Notes: generated by a model from the letters alone, not told the origin. A DNA stretch of 43,657 nt from Rubripirellula sp. (GCA_029213145.1 JARGNK010000044.1:1-43657); one strand, 5' to 3'. Numbered from the stretch's first letter, positions 1 through 9,818 are shown. Numbers and translations are program-made.

Positions 1-54
1 GATATTACGGGTATGCCCGGCATTGCTTCCAACAACAACATCATCAACGAGTGA
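1..54 (+). CDS. C-terminal tail of an upstream gene (partial)
   Basis: Frame 1 is open from the first base and ends at TGA 52-54, giving a 17-residue tail rich in Asn and Ile (ends NNNIINE). It is followed by a non-coding stretch to the next gene. A chance open frame this short is quite possible, so this is only a candidate for the end of a protein whose body lies outside the window. No function can be read from it. Confidence 0.3.
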   Translation, partial: DITGMPGIASNNNIINE

Positions 55-181
55 CCCCCTGATCAGGCTGCTGGACAATCTAATCCTGCAAGTGCGCCAA
101 GCCAGTCCTCCAGGGCCGCCAAGCCGATCCACATTCTGCAACCGTCTAGTGCTACGTCTTTAAGAAAGAATTAAGTTCCAA

Positions 182-208
182 AAGGAGAACACGACCGTGA
201 TCGGGTAA
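182..208 (+). other. Shine-Dalgarno with 3-codon start-stop ORF
   Basis: AAGGAG at 182-187 is correctly spaced for GTG at 197, but the reading frame GTG-ATC-GGG ends at TAA 206-208. This frame is the same as that of the gene starting at 236. It could be a minimal leader ORF, a decayed original start, or a sequence error. The sequence alone does not decide. Confidence 0.35.
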
Positions 209-235
209 GTTTTAGGTGAACAAAACGCTAGACAC

Positions 236-949
236 ATGCCTGGAACCCGATCAGTGACTCCACCTAACCTAGAAATTCTTGCTTACGAAGACTCGTCATT
301 AGGACCGCTTTGCCTTCGACGACGGGAATTGTTATCTGAACCGGGAACCATGGTCACCGAGGTGACGCTGAATCATGAGTTTCTGATGAGCAGCTACAAC
401 ACAGATTCTGAGCGTGCGATTTCGAACCAATCGATCGAGATCCATGGTGGCAGTCAACTGAAAACACTGGTGGGTGGCTTCGGTCTTGGATACACAGCCT
501 GGGAGCTATTGCGGCATGCTAACGTGGCGACAGTCGAAGTGATCGAATACCTCCCACAGGTCCTTGATTGGCTGCAGGCGGAACTAATTCCATTAGCCCC
601 CGAGTTAAAAAACGCGGAACATTTACAACTCACCTCCGGGGATATTTATCAACGATTGCTAAGCGAACCAGTGGAGAAATATGATCTGATCGTGATTGAT
701 GTTGATCATTCTCCTAGCGACCAATTGGGCGAAGAGGAGCATGAGTTCTACACGACCAAAGGGCTAACTGCCGCGAAGCAGCATCTTTCTAATAGCGGTG
801 TTCTGGCCGTGTGGTCCTATGCCGAGAGCAGTGAGTTCTCAAAAGCACTAGAAAAGACATTCGAGACGATTCATCTGCAGCCGATCACAACCTTCAATTC
901 CTTGGTCAATCAGGAACAGACGGATTGGCTTTTCTTCGGGGTCAAATAA
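236..949 (+). CDS. Spermidine synthase-like methyltransferase-fold protein
   Basis: 237 residues, no signal peptide, so probably cytoplasmic. A short N-terminal beta region (about 1-70) is followed by a Rossmann-type core. The glycine-rich nucleotide loop GGFGLGYTAWELL is near residue 80, the acidic end of beta-2 (VEVIEYLPQ) near 100, and YDLIVIDVDHSP near 150, at the place where polyamine aminopropyltransferases have their catalytic Asp loop. The layout matches the short bacterial spermidine-synthase-like family and appears full length for it. The true reaction (aminopropyl transfer or another SAM-type reaction) cannot be told. The ATG has no good ribosome binding site. A strong AAGGAG lies at 182-187 before an in-frame GTG at 197, but TAA at 206-208 blocks that frame. 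The gene stands alone, about 420 bp before the cytochrome gene. Confidence 0.75.
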   Translation: MPGTRSVTPPNLEILAYEDSSLGPLCLRRRELLSEPGTMVTEVTLNHEFLMSSYNTDSERAISNQSIEIHGGSQLKTLVGGFGLGYTAWELLRHANVATVEVIEYLPQVLDWLQAELIPLAPELKNAEHLQLTSGDIYQRLLSEPVEKYDLIVIDVDHSPSDQLGEEEHEFYTTKGLTAAKQHLSNSGVLAVWSYAESSEFSKALEKTFETIHLQPITTFNSLVNQEQTDWLFFGVK

Positions 950-1372
950 GCCCATAGAAGCGGAAACGAAGACCGAAAACCACTTAGGATCGCTGGGCGA
1001 GTGCAAATACCTCAAGCATCCCACAAACCGCTTTCAGGCCTGCCGGAGCTTAACCAAAATTGCGGAACTCCAATCAGACCAATTGCCGGAACATCGCCTG
1101 TTCGTCGCGCCCACCCAAAGTCCTCAGGATCTGTGGCTCAATGAGCCGTCGCCAGCACAGCAGATTCCACCAGGTGGGAATCACCACACACAGTCTTCGT
1201 TTTGGGCTCATCCAGCCTCATTTGTTGGCAAACACGGCTTGGAATGGGATCTGCTGGCACGAAGATTCTCGCGTGATCCAATCATGGTTATGATGGAGGT
1301 CCGCAACGGCGTGATCCAGGCGACGTTGTCCCCACCTAGTTCCCACCCTGATCCAGATTTTGAGTTGCGAAG
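950..1372 (+). other. Intergenic region, no convincing gene
   Basis: A 423-bp gap between the spermidine-synthase-like gene and the DUF1549 gene. It has two overlapping open frames (from 1060 and from a TTG at 1083). The second runs into the next start with an ATGA overlap, but its product is low in complexity, rich in His, Pro and Ser, and shows no recognisable fold or start signal. I see no clear terminator. The promoter for the following operon probably lies here. Confidence 0.4.
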
Positions 1373-4300
1373 ATGATTCGTGCATTCACCGTATCGGTCT
1401 CAATGATCCTGGGCTGTTATCTAGTCTCCGCAGCCGGTGCCGAGCAACTGACCTATGAGCAAGACATTCGGCCGATCTTCCGCGCGCACTGCTTCGACTG
1501 CCATGGCGCCAGCGAGGCAATCGAGGGAGAGCTCGACTTGCGACTGGTTCGACTGATGATTCGTGGCGGCGACTCAGGGGCTGCAATCGTCGCCGGTAAA
1601 CCAGACGAAAGTCTTTTGCTCGATCGCGTTCGCAGCGGTGACATGCCGCCGGGACCAACCCACCTGTCGGACGAAGAGATCGAAACGATCGAGCGATGGA
1701 TTAGCTCAGGAGGCAAAACGGCACGTCCCGAACCAGTGAAGATCGGACCGGGTCTCGGGATCACACCAGAGGAAAGGAGCTTTTGGTCTTTTCAACCAAT
1801 TCACCGCCCTACCCTTCCGGTTCTGCCCCGACGTGATGAAAGCCTGAACATCCAGGAACCGATCGATCTGTTCGTCGTAGCGAATGGTCACGAAATGGCC
1901 ACGCAGGCAGATAGAAGAACACTCGTGATCCGTGCTTATTTCGATCTAATCGGGTTGCCGCCAACACCAGTGGAACTGCAAGGTTGGATTGATGATCCGA
2001 GTGACAAATGGTTTGATCACTTGCTAGATACCTTACTCGCATCCCCACATTATGGTGAGCGATGGGGGAGACATTGGCTTGATGTCGCGGGATACGCTGA
2101 TTCGGAGGGCTACTCTGTCGCCGACACCGAACGACCCTGGTCTTGGAAATACCGCGATTGGGTGATCCGCGCTCTGAACGAAGATAAACCGTTCGACCAA
2201 TTTCTGACCGAACAACTTGCTGGCGATGAATTGGCAGGTCCGATCAATGGCGATCTCACAGCCAATCAAATTGATCTGTTGACAGCGACCGGTTACCTCC
2301 GCATGGCAGCCGATGGAACTGGAAGCGGCGCGAACAATAGTGAGGGGCGAAATCAAGTCATGATCGACACTCTGCAAATTATCGGCACCTCACTTTTCGG
2401 TCTGAGTTTGCAGTGCGCACAGTGTCACGATCACCGTTACGATCCGATACCGCAATCCGATTACTACGCGATGCGAGCCATTTTCGAGCCTGCCTTGGAT
2501 TGGAAGGCGTGGAAACCTCCGGCCCAACGCCTAATCTCTTTGTATACCGCCGCCGATCGTCAAAAAGCAGCGGAAGTCGAATCGGAAGCGCAAGAGATCG
2601 CCAAAACAAAAGCCCAAGAACTCGCCAAATACATGCAACAGGCGCTTGATCAGGAGCTAATGAAATATGATCAACCACTTCGCGATCAACTAAGAACCGC
2701 ATACCAGACGGTAGCGGCAAAACGCGACGATGAACAAAAAAAACTCTTGGCAAAGAATCCCAGCGTCAATATCACCCCGGGTAACCTTTACCAGTACATT
2801 CCTGATTCCAAACCGAAACTCGCTGAATTTGACAAACAGATCCAGCAGATTCGGAGCAAGAAACCGGCTCAGGAATTTGTTCGCGCGTTAGTCGAACCAC
2901 CGAGTCATCAACCAGAGACCAGACTGTTTCACCGTGGTGATTTTCAACAGCCGAAACAACTGATCAATCCAGCTACGTTCACGGTTACATCAGAGCATGG
3001 CAAGCACGTAGTATTTTCATCTGACAACGAGCAATTACCGACCAGCGGCAGGCGACTCGCATTCGCGCGCTGGGTCACGAGCCGTGAGAACCCATTGCTC
3101 GCCCGTGTCATTGTGAATCGCATCTGGATGCACCACTTCGGAACCGGAATTGTCAACACTCCCGCCGACTTCGGAAAACTGGGGGCCCGTCCAAATAACC
3201 TACCTCTACTCGATTGGCTGGCAGACGAATTGATGACGCAGGGCTGGAGCCTGAAAACTTTACATCGCACGATCATGTCATCTGCCACTTATCGTCAGCG
3301 AGTGGTAAACGCATCGCAAAAAGACTATGCCGGCCGCAGACTGCAAAGACTCGAAGCCGAGGCCATTCGCGATCGCATGCTGGCGACCACCGGACGCCTC
3401 GACCCCAGGTTATTCGGCCGCCCCGTTAACTTGAAAGAGGATGACACGGGTCAAATCGTGGTGGAAAGTCCACAAAAAAGACGCAGTCTGTACTTGCAGG
3501 TTCGCCGCAGTCGACCAGTCGCAATGATGAGCAGCTTCGACGCTCCAACGATGGAGACGAATTGCGAGATGCGTTCCAGTTCGACTGTTGCGACCCAGTC
3601 GCTCATGATGCTGAACGGCCAGTTTATCCTTGATCGAGCGATTGAATTTGCTGACCGAGTCGCCGAAGAAGGGTTGGCAATCCAACCCCGATCGATGTTG
3701 CCAGACATCGATTTTCCGAAACCGCTCAGCCGTAGCTGGCAATATGGTTTCGGCAGCTATGACCAGCAGGCAAAACGGACCGACTCATTCACGCCGCTCA
3801 CACATTGGAACAACAATCAGTGGCAAGCGGGTCCTGCCCTGCCTGATCCCAAACTTGGTTGGGTGTTGCTAAATGCTCAGGGAGGTCACCCGGGAGATCC
3901 TCATCACGCTGTGGTTCGTCGATGGACCGCCCAGGCTAACGGCTCGGTCAAAATCGATGGCAAGCTGTCTCACCCATCGACTGCAGGTGATGGAGTTCGT
4001 GGCAGAATCGTTTCGAGTTCAAAAGGAATACTTGGCGAATGGACTGCTAAATCCAAATCGACGGACACGATTGTGTCCACCGATGTCAGCGCGGGTGACA
4101 CAATCGATTTTATTACCGACTGCCAGAGCGACCATAACTCAGACTCATTCAGTTGGCCTGTAACGATGGCCTTCAGTGATGGTAGTCGAGCAATGACTTA
4201 TTCTTCAGCGAATCAGTTTTCCGGACCATCTGAATCAGTTGCCAGCATTTCAAGCCAAATCATTCGCGTTTGGGAGCTCGCTTACTGTCGGCGACCGACG

Positions 4301-4462
4301 GAGGTTGAATACAGGACGGCCTGTCGGTTCATCGCCCAGCAGCTCGACAGCTTTCGATCAAACCCAGCCGCGATCCCGGAGGGTCGCACGGCGACACAGC
4401 AGGCAATGACAAACCTATGCCAATCCGTTTTAAGCTCCAATGAGTTCTTGTACATCGAATAA
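1373..4462 (+). CDS. Secreted planctomycete cytochrome protein (PSCyt1-DUF1549-DUF1553)
   Basis: 1029 residues. A Sec signal peptide ends near residue 23 (AAGA-EQ). A PSCyt1 domain follows, with heme motif CFDCH at 40-44 and the typical MPPG after it. DUF1549 (PSCyt2) carries a second heme-type motif CAQCH at 348-352 followed by DHRYDPI. A coiled, Lys/Glu/Gln-rich linker lies around 395-500, and DUF1553 (PSD1) from about 560, including RVIVNRIWMHHFG and the LMMLNG stretch. Residues of about 780-950 form an extra segment rich in Gly, Ser, Thr and Asp that looks like a beta-sandwich; the final helices (RVWELAYCRRPT) resume after it. The protein acts outside the cytoplasm. The family's biochemical role is not settled; redox or polymer degradation are common suggestions. 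It is probably co-transcribed with the DUF1501 gene 39 bp downstream. Confidence 0.9.
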   Translation: MIRAFTVSVSMILGCYLVSAAGAEQLTYEQDIRPIFRAHCFDCHGASEAIEGELDLRLVRLMIRGGDSGAAIVAGKPDESLLLDRVRSGDMPPGPTHLSDEEIETIERWISSGGKTARPEPVKIGPGLGITPEERSFWSFQPIHRPTLPVLPRRDESLNIQEPIDLFVVANGHEMATQADRRTLVIRAYFDLIGLPPTPVELQGWIDDPSDKWFDHLLDTLLASPHYGERWGRHWLDVAGYADSEGYSVADTERPWSWKYRDWVIRALNEDKPFDQFLTEQLAGDELAGPINGDLTANQIDLLTATGYLRMAADGTGSGANNSEGRNQVMIDTLQIIGTSLFGLSLQCAQCHDHRYDPIPQSDYYAMRAIFEPALDWKAWKPPAQRLISLYTAADRQKAAEVESEAQEIAKTKAQELAKYMQQALDQELMKYDQPLRDQLRTAYQTVAAKRDDEQKKLLAKNPSVNITPGNLYQYIPDSKPKLAEFDKQIQQIRSKKPAQEFVRALVEPPSHQPETRLFHRGDFQQPKQLINPATFTVTSEHGKHVVFSSDNEQLPTSGRRLAFARWVTSRENPLLARVIVNRIWMHHFGTGIVNTPADFGKLGARPNNLPLLDWLADELMTQGWSLKTLHRTIMSSATYRQRVVNASQKDYAGRRLQRLEAEAIRDRMLATTGRLDPRLFGRPVNLKEDDTGQIVVESPQKRRSLYLQVRRSRPVAMMSSFDAPTMETNCEMRSSSTVATQSLMMLNGQFILDRAIEFADRVAEEGLAIQPRSMLPDIDFPKPLSRSWQYGFGSYDQQAKRTDSFTPLTHWNNNQWQAGPALPDPKLGWVLLNAQGGHPGDPHHAVVRRWTAQANGSVKIDGKLSHPSTAGDGVRGRIVSSSKGILGEWTAKSKSTDTIVSTDVSAGDTIDFITDCQSDHNSDSFSWPVTMAFSDGSRAMTYSSANQFSGPSESVASISSQIIRVWELAYCRRPTEVEYRTACRFIAQQLDSFRSNPAAIPEGRTATQQAMTNLCQSVLSSNEFLYIE

Positions 4463-4501
4463 CCGACTAGGGCCGACAGCACATACAAATCAGGTGGCCA
4501 A

Positions 4502-5938
4502 ATGACGATTTCACGACGTAATTTCCTGCAACAACAGGGCATGGGGCTAGGAGCCGTCGCCCTGTCCTGCTTGATGCAACAAGAACAGGCTCAGGCGAAT
4601 CCTAAAAATGTCCCCAAGACCCCACCGGTTTTCGACCTAAAACCGAAGTTGCCGCATCACGAACCACGTGCTAAGGCAATGATTTCATTATTTCAACATG
4701 GTGGCCCATCCCATATGGACCTTACCGATCCGAAGCCACAACTAACAAAATTTGATGGGACAGATTACACGCAAGAGGTCGGATTCAGCTTTGTCAACGA
4801 AGCCAGCAAAAAGCTGATGGGGACCAAATGGAAGTTTTCCAAACACGGCCAATGTGGAACAGAGCTTTCCGAACTGCTTCCCGAAACGGCCAGCATCGTT
4901 GACGACATCTGCTTGATCCGCAGCATGCACACCGGCGCGAATGGACACGAAGTCTCGATTCGCTATTTCCACGGAGGTGTTCCAGGTGTTCTCGGCCGCG
5001 CTCACCTTGCATCATGGTTGCTCTACGGACTCGGATCCGCAACCAACGACTTACCTGCTTACATGGTACTCACCGATCCCGCTGGTCATCCCGTCGACGG
5101 CGTCAACAATTGGTCAAGCGGATTTCTACCCGCGCTATACCAAGGTACGGTTTTGCGGGCGAAAGAACCGCGAATTTTGAATCTCGACGCACCTGCACAT
5201 CTAGCAGGAACGCCACAGCAACAAAACCTGGCATTTCTGCAACAGCTCAACCGTATACATGCCGCTCGGTTCGAAAATGCAAACGAATTGGAGGCGAGAA
5301 TCGCGAGTTACGAACTGGCTGCACGCATGCAAACCGCTGCCACCGACGCTCTAGATATCTCACAAGAAACAAGAACGACACACGAACTCTACGGATTGAA
5401 TGATGACGCGACACGCGAATACGGAACTCGCTGCTTGATCGCCCGTCGACTAGTCGAGCGCGGCGTTCGATTCGTTCAGCTGTTCCTGAATGGTCAGCCC
5501 TGGGACAATCACAGCAATATCGGGACAAATTTACCAAACGTTTGCCGTAAAACGGATAAACCAGCGGCCGCCTTAGTGAAAGATCTCAAACAACGAGGAA
5601 TGCTTGATGAAGTCATCGTTCACTGGGGTGGTGAGATTGGTCGATTACCGGTGACCCAAAACCAGGGTGCTCCAGAGAAACACGGTCGAGACCACAACGG
5701 CCAAGGCTTTAGTATTTGGATGGCCGGTGGAGGGATCAAAGGAGGAATGACGTTTGGAGCCACAGATGACTTTGGTCATCGGGCTGTCGAAGATGTCGTA
5801 ACACCCAACGACTACCAGGCGACTCTCATGCACCTTTTTGGACTTCAATCAAACGATTTGATCTTCCACCAAAATGGCATTCAACAAACAATCACGGCAG
5901 ATCGCCCCGCCCGCGTTGTTCAAGAGATCCTGTCATGA
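4502..5938 (+). CDS. DUF1501 protein, Tat-exported
   Basis: 478 residues. The N-terminus has a twin-arginine signal (SRRNFLQQQGMGLGAVAL), so the protein is probably exported folded. The body has the usual DUF1501 landmarks: FQHGGPSHMDLTDPKP near residue 65, a GANGHEVSIRYFHGG region, and GRDHNGQGFSIWMAGGGIKGG near residue 400. DUF1501 belongs to the alkaline-phosphatase/sulfatase-like fold, but no catalytic role is established. The length is normal. It follows the DUF1549/DUF1553 gene by 39 bp, the standard planctomycete pairing. A second copy of this pair lies on the minus strand at the right end of the window. Confidence 0.9.
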   Translation: MTISRRNFLQQQGMGLGAVALSCLMQQEQAQANPKNVPKTPPVFDLKPKLPHHEPRAKAMISLFQHGGPSHMDLTDPKPQLTKFDGTDYTQEVGFSFVNEASKKLMGTKWKFSKHGQCGTELSELLPETASIVDDICLIRSMHTGANGHEVSIRYFHGGVPGVLGRAHLASWLLYGLGSATNDLPAYMVLTDPAGHPVDGVNNWSSGFLPALYQGTVLRAKEPRILNLDAPAHLAGTPQQQNLAFLQQLNRIHAARFENANELEARIASYELAARMQTAATDALDISQETRTTHELYGLNDDATREYGTRCLIARRLVERGVRFVQLFLNGQPWDNHSNIGTNLPNVCRKTDKPAAALVKDLKQRGMLDEVIVHWGGEIGRLPVTQNQGAPEKHGRDHNGQGFSIWMAGGGIKGGMTFGATDDFGHRAVEDVVTPNDYQATLMHLFGLQSNDLIFHQNGIQQTITADRPARVVQEILS

Positions 5939-6044
5939 TCTGCAATGCAAACAGTCGGTATCGACCGCAAATCCATGGATTGTTAGTTCGCGCGAGAATC
6001 GTAAACCATAGATCGAGACTCCGAACCCAAAATGAACGGGCATC

Positions 6045-8438
6045 ATGATGCGAGCACTGATGGTCGTCGTTTCAACCTTATTCGCATTACCGATGACAAC
6101 CATCGGTCAAGTGCCAAGCTCGATATCCCAGTTTCTTCAAACACATTGTGTGGATTGCCATAGCGATCGGGATTCAACCGGCGGAATCCAATTCAATGAT
6201 TTGGGATTTGACCTAAGCGATCAAGAAATCGCGCGAAGATGGATTCTGATTCACGACCGCATCGCTGCAGGCGAGATGCCACCAGCGGATACGGATCAAC
6301 CTGCTACGGCAACGACCGCCAATTTTTTAAAAACGCTTGGCACGGCGATTCAAGTCGCCGAACATGGCCGAAGCGATGTGGTTCTCAGACGACTCAACCG
6401 GCATGAGTACCAAAACACGGTGCGTGACCTGTTCCAAACGGACGTGCTCGTCAATGGCCTCCCCAGTGACAACTCAACCAATGGATTTGATACCGTCGGT
6501 GAAGGGTTGGCTACTTCAGCTGAAGCCTTGCAAGCTTATCTGGATACCGCAGATCAAGTTTTGGATGCGGTATTCGGTCTGCCGACGAAGCCTGCTTACA
6601 TTCGGCACGAAACGAATCTGTTAGACCAAGTTGACTGGAAGGGTCGCCCCCAGCTCGAAAACCAAATCGGCAAGATGTTTCGACGCACAGAGAAAGGACT
6701 GGTGATTTTCCAATCGAATTATTGCCCTACAAATCTGGTCAACTTTGCACGTCTTCGAGCACCTGCTGGCACTTATCGGGGAACGCTCCAGGTTCGTGCT
6801 ATCCAAAGCGACCAACCTGTCACACTCCGCATCTATGGCGGCGACACAATCGTCAATCGACGTGAGCAACATCTTGTTGGATACTTCGACGTCCCGCCCA
6901 ATGAGTGGACAACAATCGAGTTTGTTGATCGTCTTGTCGAAGATGGTGGCACCTTTTTGCCAAAGTGTTACGGAACGCGAGACACTCGCAAGGATGCGGA
7001 CACCTACCCAGAGCCAGGCATCGAAATTGGTGACATATTAATTGAGGGCCCGCTAGAGGAATGGCCACCGCCAAGCCGTGCCAGATTACTGGGGAACATT
7101 GATACAGATAGGGCCGATGTCACCGATGCAGAACGCATCATCTCTGAATTATTACCGCGAGCATTTCGACGCCCCATCCAGTCGGACGAACCACTCCCGT
7201 ACATCGAACTTTTTAATCAAGCAACCGCTGCAGGACGGGACTTTGAATCTGCGTTGCGATTCAGTTTAAAGGCGGTGCTTTGCTCCCCGGAATTTCTGTT
7301 CCTTGAAGTACCAGGCCCAGCACAAGTTTCTCCGGGCGAAAGCCTCCCTCCGCTCGAAACAATTTCTCAGCGCAGTTTGGCGACACGACTCTCGTACTTC
7401 CTCTGGAGCACAATGCCGGACAAGGAACTAATGAGCCTAGCGGAGCATGGGCAACTGCGGTCCCCCGATGTCCTTCACCAACAAGTGGAGCGAATGCTGC
7501 AATCGCCCAAAGCTGCCGCTTTCACCAAAAACTTCACCGGCCAGTGGCTCGATCTTCGTGACATTGATTTCACCGAGCCCGACACCAATCTGTATCCCGA
7601 GTACGATGAATTACTCCGAATCTCGATGATGCGTGAGACAGAACTGTTCTTTGAACATCTTCTAAAGAATGATTTACCGGTCACTCGTTTTGTCGATTCA
7701 AATTTCACCTTTCTGAACCATCGACTCGCCAGTCACTACGGGATCGAGGGAGTGTTGGGACAGGATTTACGACTTGTGCAATTACCTGAAGACAGTCAGC
7801 GTGGTGGACTCCTGACGCAGGCCAGCATCCTCAAGATCACTGCCAATGGAACCTACACCTCTCCGGTGCTGCGAGGTGTTTGGATCCTGAACAACATTTT
7901 GGGAACTCCCACGCCACCACCACCAGATAACGTTGGTTCAGTTGAACCTGACATTCGGGGTGCGTTGAGTATTCGAGAACAACTCGCCAAGCACCAAGAC
8001 CTCGAAACCTGCGCCGCCTGTCATTCCAAAATTGACCCACTTGGCTTTGGATTGGAATCGTTCGATCCCATTGGAGGGTTTCGTACACACTATCGAACAA
8101 CTGCCCAAGAGGCTAAACGACCCGACATCAGACAGGCGCCGTTCACGCATGCCTGGGTGAGATACCGAATCGGATCACCGGTCGATTCATTGACGCCGTT
8201 CGATGAGGATCATGAATTCAAGGGTGTGAGAAATTTCAAACAACATCTTGCCTCGCAACCGGACCAGATTACCCGCAACCTTTCTCGTCATTTACTTATT
8301 TATGCTCTCGGTCGCAAACTTGGTTTCGCTGACCGTGTCGCGGTGGAGAGCATTGTCGAGAATACCGCAAAACATGATTACGGTTTCCGATCACTGATCC
8401 ACCAAATCGCTATTAGCCCCACCTTTCAAAAGCCATAA
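6045..8438 (+). CDS. Secreted planctomycete cytochrome protein (DUF1587/1595/1592/1588/1585)
   Basis: 797 residues with a signal peptide of about 21 residues. The first heme motif is CVDCH at 35-39. The rest follows the usual order of this family: DUF1587 near 115-180 (LRRLNRHEYQNTVRDLF), a beta-rich middle, DUF1595 near 365-425 (RRPIQSDEPLPYIELF), DUF1592 (LATRLSYFLWSTMPD) at about 445-570, DUF1588 with a second CAACH at 656-660 followed by SKIDPLGFGLE, and DUF1585 at the C-terminus (YALGRKLGF). It probably acts in the periplasm or at the cell surface, binding c-type heme; the reaction is unknown. Two ATG codons start the protein in tandem. The next gene overlaps it by one base (TAATG), which suggests translational coupling. 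Confidence 0.9.
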   Translation: MMRALMVVVSTLFALPMTTIGQVPSSISQFLQTHCVDCHSDRDSTGGIQFNDLGFDLSDQEIARRWILIHDRIAAGEMPPADTDQPATATTANFLKTLGTAIQVAEHGRSDVVLRRLNRHEYQNTVRDLFQTDVLVNGLPSDNSTNGFDTVGEGLATSAEALQAYLDTADQVLDAVFGLPTKPAYIRHETNLLDQVDWKGRPQLENQIGKMFRRTEKGLVIFQSNYCPTNLVNFARLRAPAGTYRGTLQVRAIQSDQPVTLRIYGGDTIVNRREQHLVGYFDVPPNEWTTIEFVDRLVEDGGTFLPKCYGTRDTRKDADTYPEPGIEIGDILIEGPLEEWPPPSRARLLGNIDTDRADVTDAERIISELLPRAFRRPIQSDEPLPYIELFNQATAAGRDFESALRFSLKAVLCSPEFLFLEVPGPAQVSPGESLPPLETISQRSLATRLSYFLWSTMPDKELMSLAEHGQLRSPDVLHQQVERMLQSPKAAAFTKNFTGQWLDLRDIDFTEPDTNLYPEYDELLRISMMRETELFFEHLLKNDLPVTRFVDSNFTFLNHRLASHYGIEGVLGQDLRLVQLPEDSQRGGLLTQASILKITANGTYTSPVLRGVWILNNILGTPTPPPPDNVGSVEPDIRGALSIREQLAKHQDLETCAACHSKIDPLGFGLESFDPIGGFRTHYRTTAQEAKRPDIRQAPFTHAWVRYRIGSPVDSLTPFDEDHEFKGVRNFKQHLASQPDQITRNLSRHLLIYALGRKLGFADRVAVESIVENTAKHDYGFRSLIHQIAISPTFQKP

Positions 8439-9682
8439 TGACCATGCATCGCAGAACCGTTCTTCGTGCCGCTGGCGTATCGTTAGCACTCCCCTTTTTG
8501 GAATCCGCTTATGCTGCATCTCAAACCAATCCAGGGCGGATGGTCGCGATCGATATCGGACTTGGACTCCATGCGGCAAATATCCTGCCCGAAAAATCCG
8601 GACGGGATTACAAGCTACCACCCTATCTACAATTGCTATCGGACTTTCGTAATCGCTTCACTGTGTTCTCCGGTGTCTCCCATCCAGAAGTTGGCGGCGG
8701 GCACCTCTCTTACAAGTCGTACCTTACCTGCGCGCCTCATCCGAATAGTGCCGGCTTCCGCAACACCATTTCATTGGATCAATACGCCGCCGCAAAACTT
8801 GGCAGTGAAACACGATTTGCCTCTCTTGCCCTTAGCAGTTCGGGACCCGGACTCTCGTGGTCGAGGTCTGGTGTTGAAATCCCAACCTTTACCCGTCCTT
8901 CCTTTGTCTTTAGCAAGCTGTTTTTAACAGGCAAACCAAGTGAACAGGCCACCCGACTACAACAACTGCGTGACGGCCAGAGCATCTTAGATTTCGTCAC
9001 GGACAAGACACGATCAATGAAACGTCGTCTCGGTGGTCGAGATCGCGACAAATTGAATCAGTACTTCGAAGCGGTGCGTGAGGCCGAACGAAGGCTTGCC
9101 AAAGCAGAAATTTGGGAAAACGAGCCGAAACCACAAGTCAACGCGCAACCTTTGCAAGACGAGACCGATCGCAAGAAGATTGTCGAACGCATGCGTCTGA
9201 TGTACGACGTGATGCACTTAGCAATCGAAACGGACTCGACCCGTTTTATCACCTACAACTTTGCGGGAATGAATTCTGTTCCGGTGATTCCGGGGATCGA
9301 TATCGACTACCACAATCTGTCACATCACGGCAAAGACCCGGAGAAGATCCGCCAATTGACGATCGTGGAATCAGCCGTGATCCAAGAATTTGGTCGCTTT
9401 CTGCAGAAACTCCATGACAGCCAGCATGCGAATGGCTCATTGCTCGATTCGACAATGGTTTTGTTTGGATCCAACCTTGGGAACGCAAGCAGCCACGATA
9501 CTAAAAACATGCCGATGCTGCTGGCTGGAGGTGGTTTCGATCACGGCCAACACTTGGCATTCGACCGCAACGACAATTATCCGTTACCCAACCTGTTTGT
9601 CTCAATGCTGCAGCGACTTGGACTGGAAACAGACACGTTTGCCTCCGCCACTTCAACCATGAACGGCCTGCGGATGCTTTAG
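8438..9682 (+). CDS. DUF1552 protein, Tat-exported
   Basis: 414 residues, normal for DUF1552. The start (HRRTVLRAAGVSLALPFLESA) is a twin-arginine signal. Typical family stretches are GGGHLSYKSYLT near residue 87, LDQYAA near 110, and a DYHNLSHHG region near 290. It is the usual partner of the DUF1587-DUF1585 cytochrome and overlaps that gene by one base, so the two are very likely made together. The function is unknown. The fold is probably related to DUF1501. It is the last gene of the left + strand block. Confidence 0.9.
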   Translation: MTMHRRTVLRAAGVSLALPFLESAYAASQTNPGRMVAIDIGLGLHAANILPEKSGRDYKLPPYLQLLSDFRNRFTVFSGVSHPEVGGGHLSYKSYLTCAPHPNSAGFRNTISLDQYAAAKLGSETRFASLALSSSGPGLSWSRSGVEIPTFTRPSFVFSKLFLTGKPSEQATRLQQLRDGQSILDFVTDKTRSMKRRLGGRDRDKLNQYFEAVREAERRLAKAEIWENEPKPQVNAQPLQDETDRKKIVERMRLMYDVMHLAIETDSTRFITYNFAGMNSVPVIPGIDIDYHNLSHHGKDPEKIRQLTIVESAVIQEFGRFLQKLHDSQHANGSLLDSTMVLFGSNLGNASSHDTKNMPMLLAGGGFDHGQHLAFDRNDNYPLPNLFVSMLQRLGLETDTFASATSTMNGLRML

Positions 9683-9764
9683 CGGAACCTTCCTGTGGTA
9701 TCTCCCACGATTGCCTGCACCACTTTCTCCACACCACAGCGGATTTTACGAGGACGGGCGACTT

Positions 9765-9789
9765 CCAAGGTTTTATGGAGAAAACTTGG
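9765..9789 (+). terminator. Possible weak terminator hairpin
   Basis: Arms CCAAG and CTTGG with inner TTTT/AAAA pairs, one unpaired G and a 6-base loop, about 85 bp after the DUF1552 stop. There is no T run after it, so terminator activity is uncertain. Confidence 0.25.
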
Positions 9790-9793
9790 GCCG

Positions 9794-9818
9794 GTAATTC
9801 ATTACTCTTTACGGTAAA
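9794..9818 (+). promoter_or_regulatory. Two adjacent small inverted repeats before the first lipoprotein
   Basis: GTAAT-TC-ATTAC at 9794-9805 and TTTAC-G-GTAAA at 9808-9818 sit side by side about 80 bp before the start of the lipoprotein gene. They could form an operator pair. They are short and AT-rich, so chance is a real alternative. Confidence 0.25.

Noticed and set aside
1060-1376. Two overlapping open frames (77 and 97 codons), one with an ATGA overlap to the DUF1549 gene
   Set aside because: The longer one starts at TTG with no ribosome binding site. Both products are low in complexity and resemble no fold I know.
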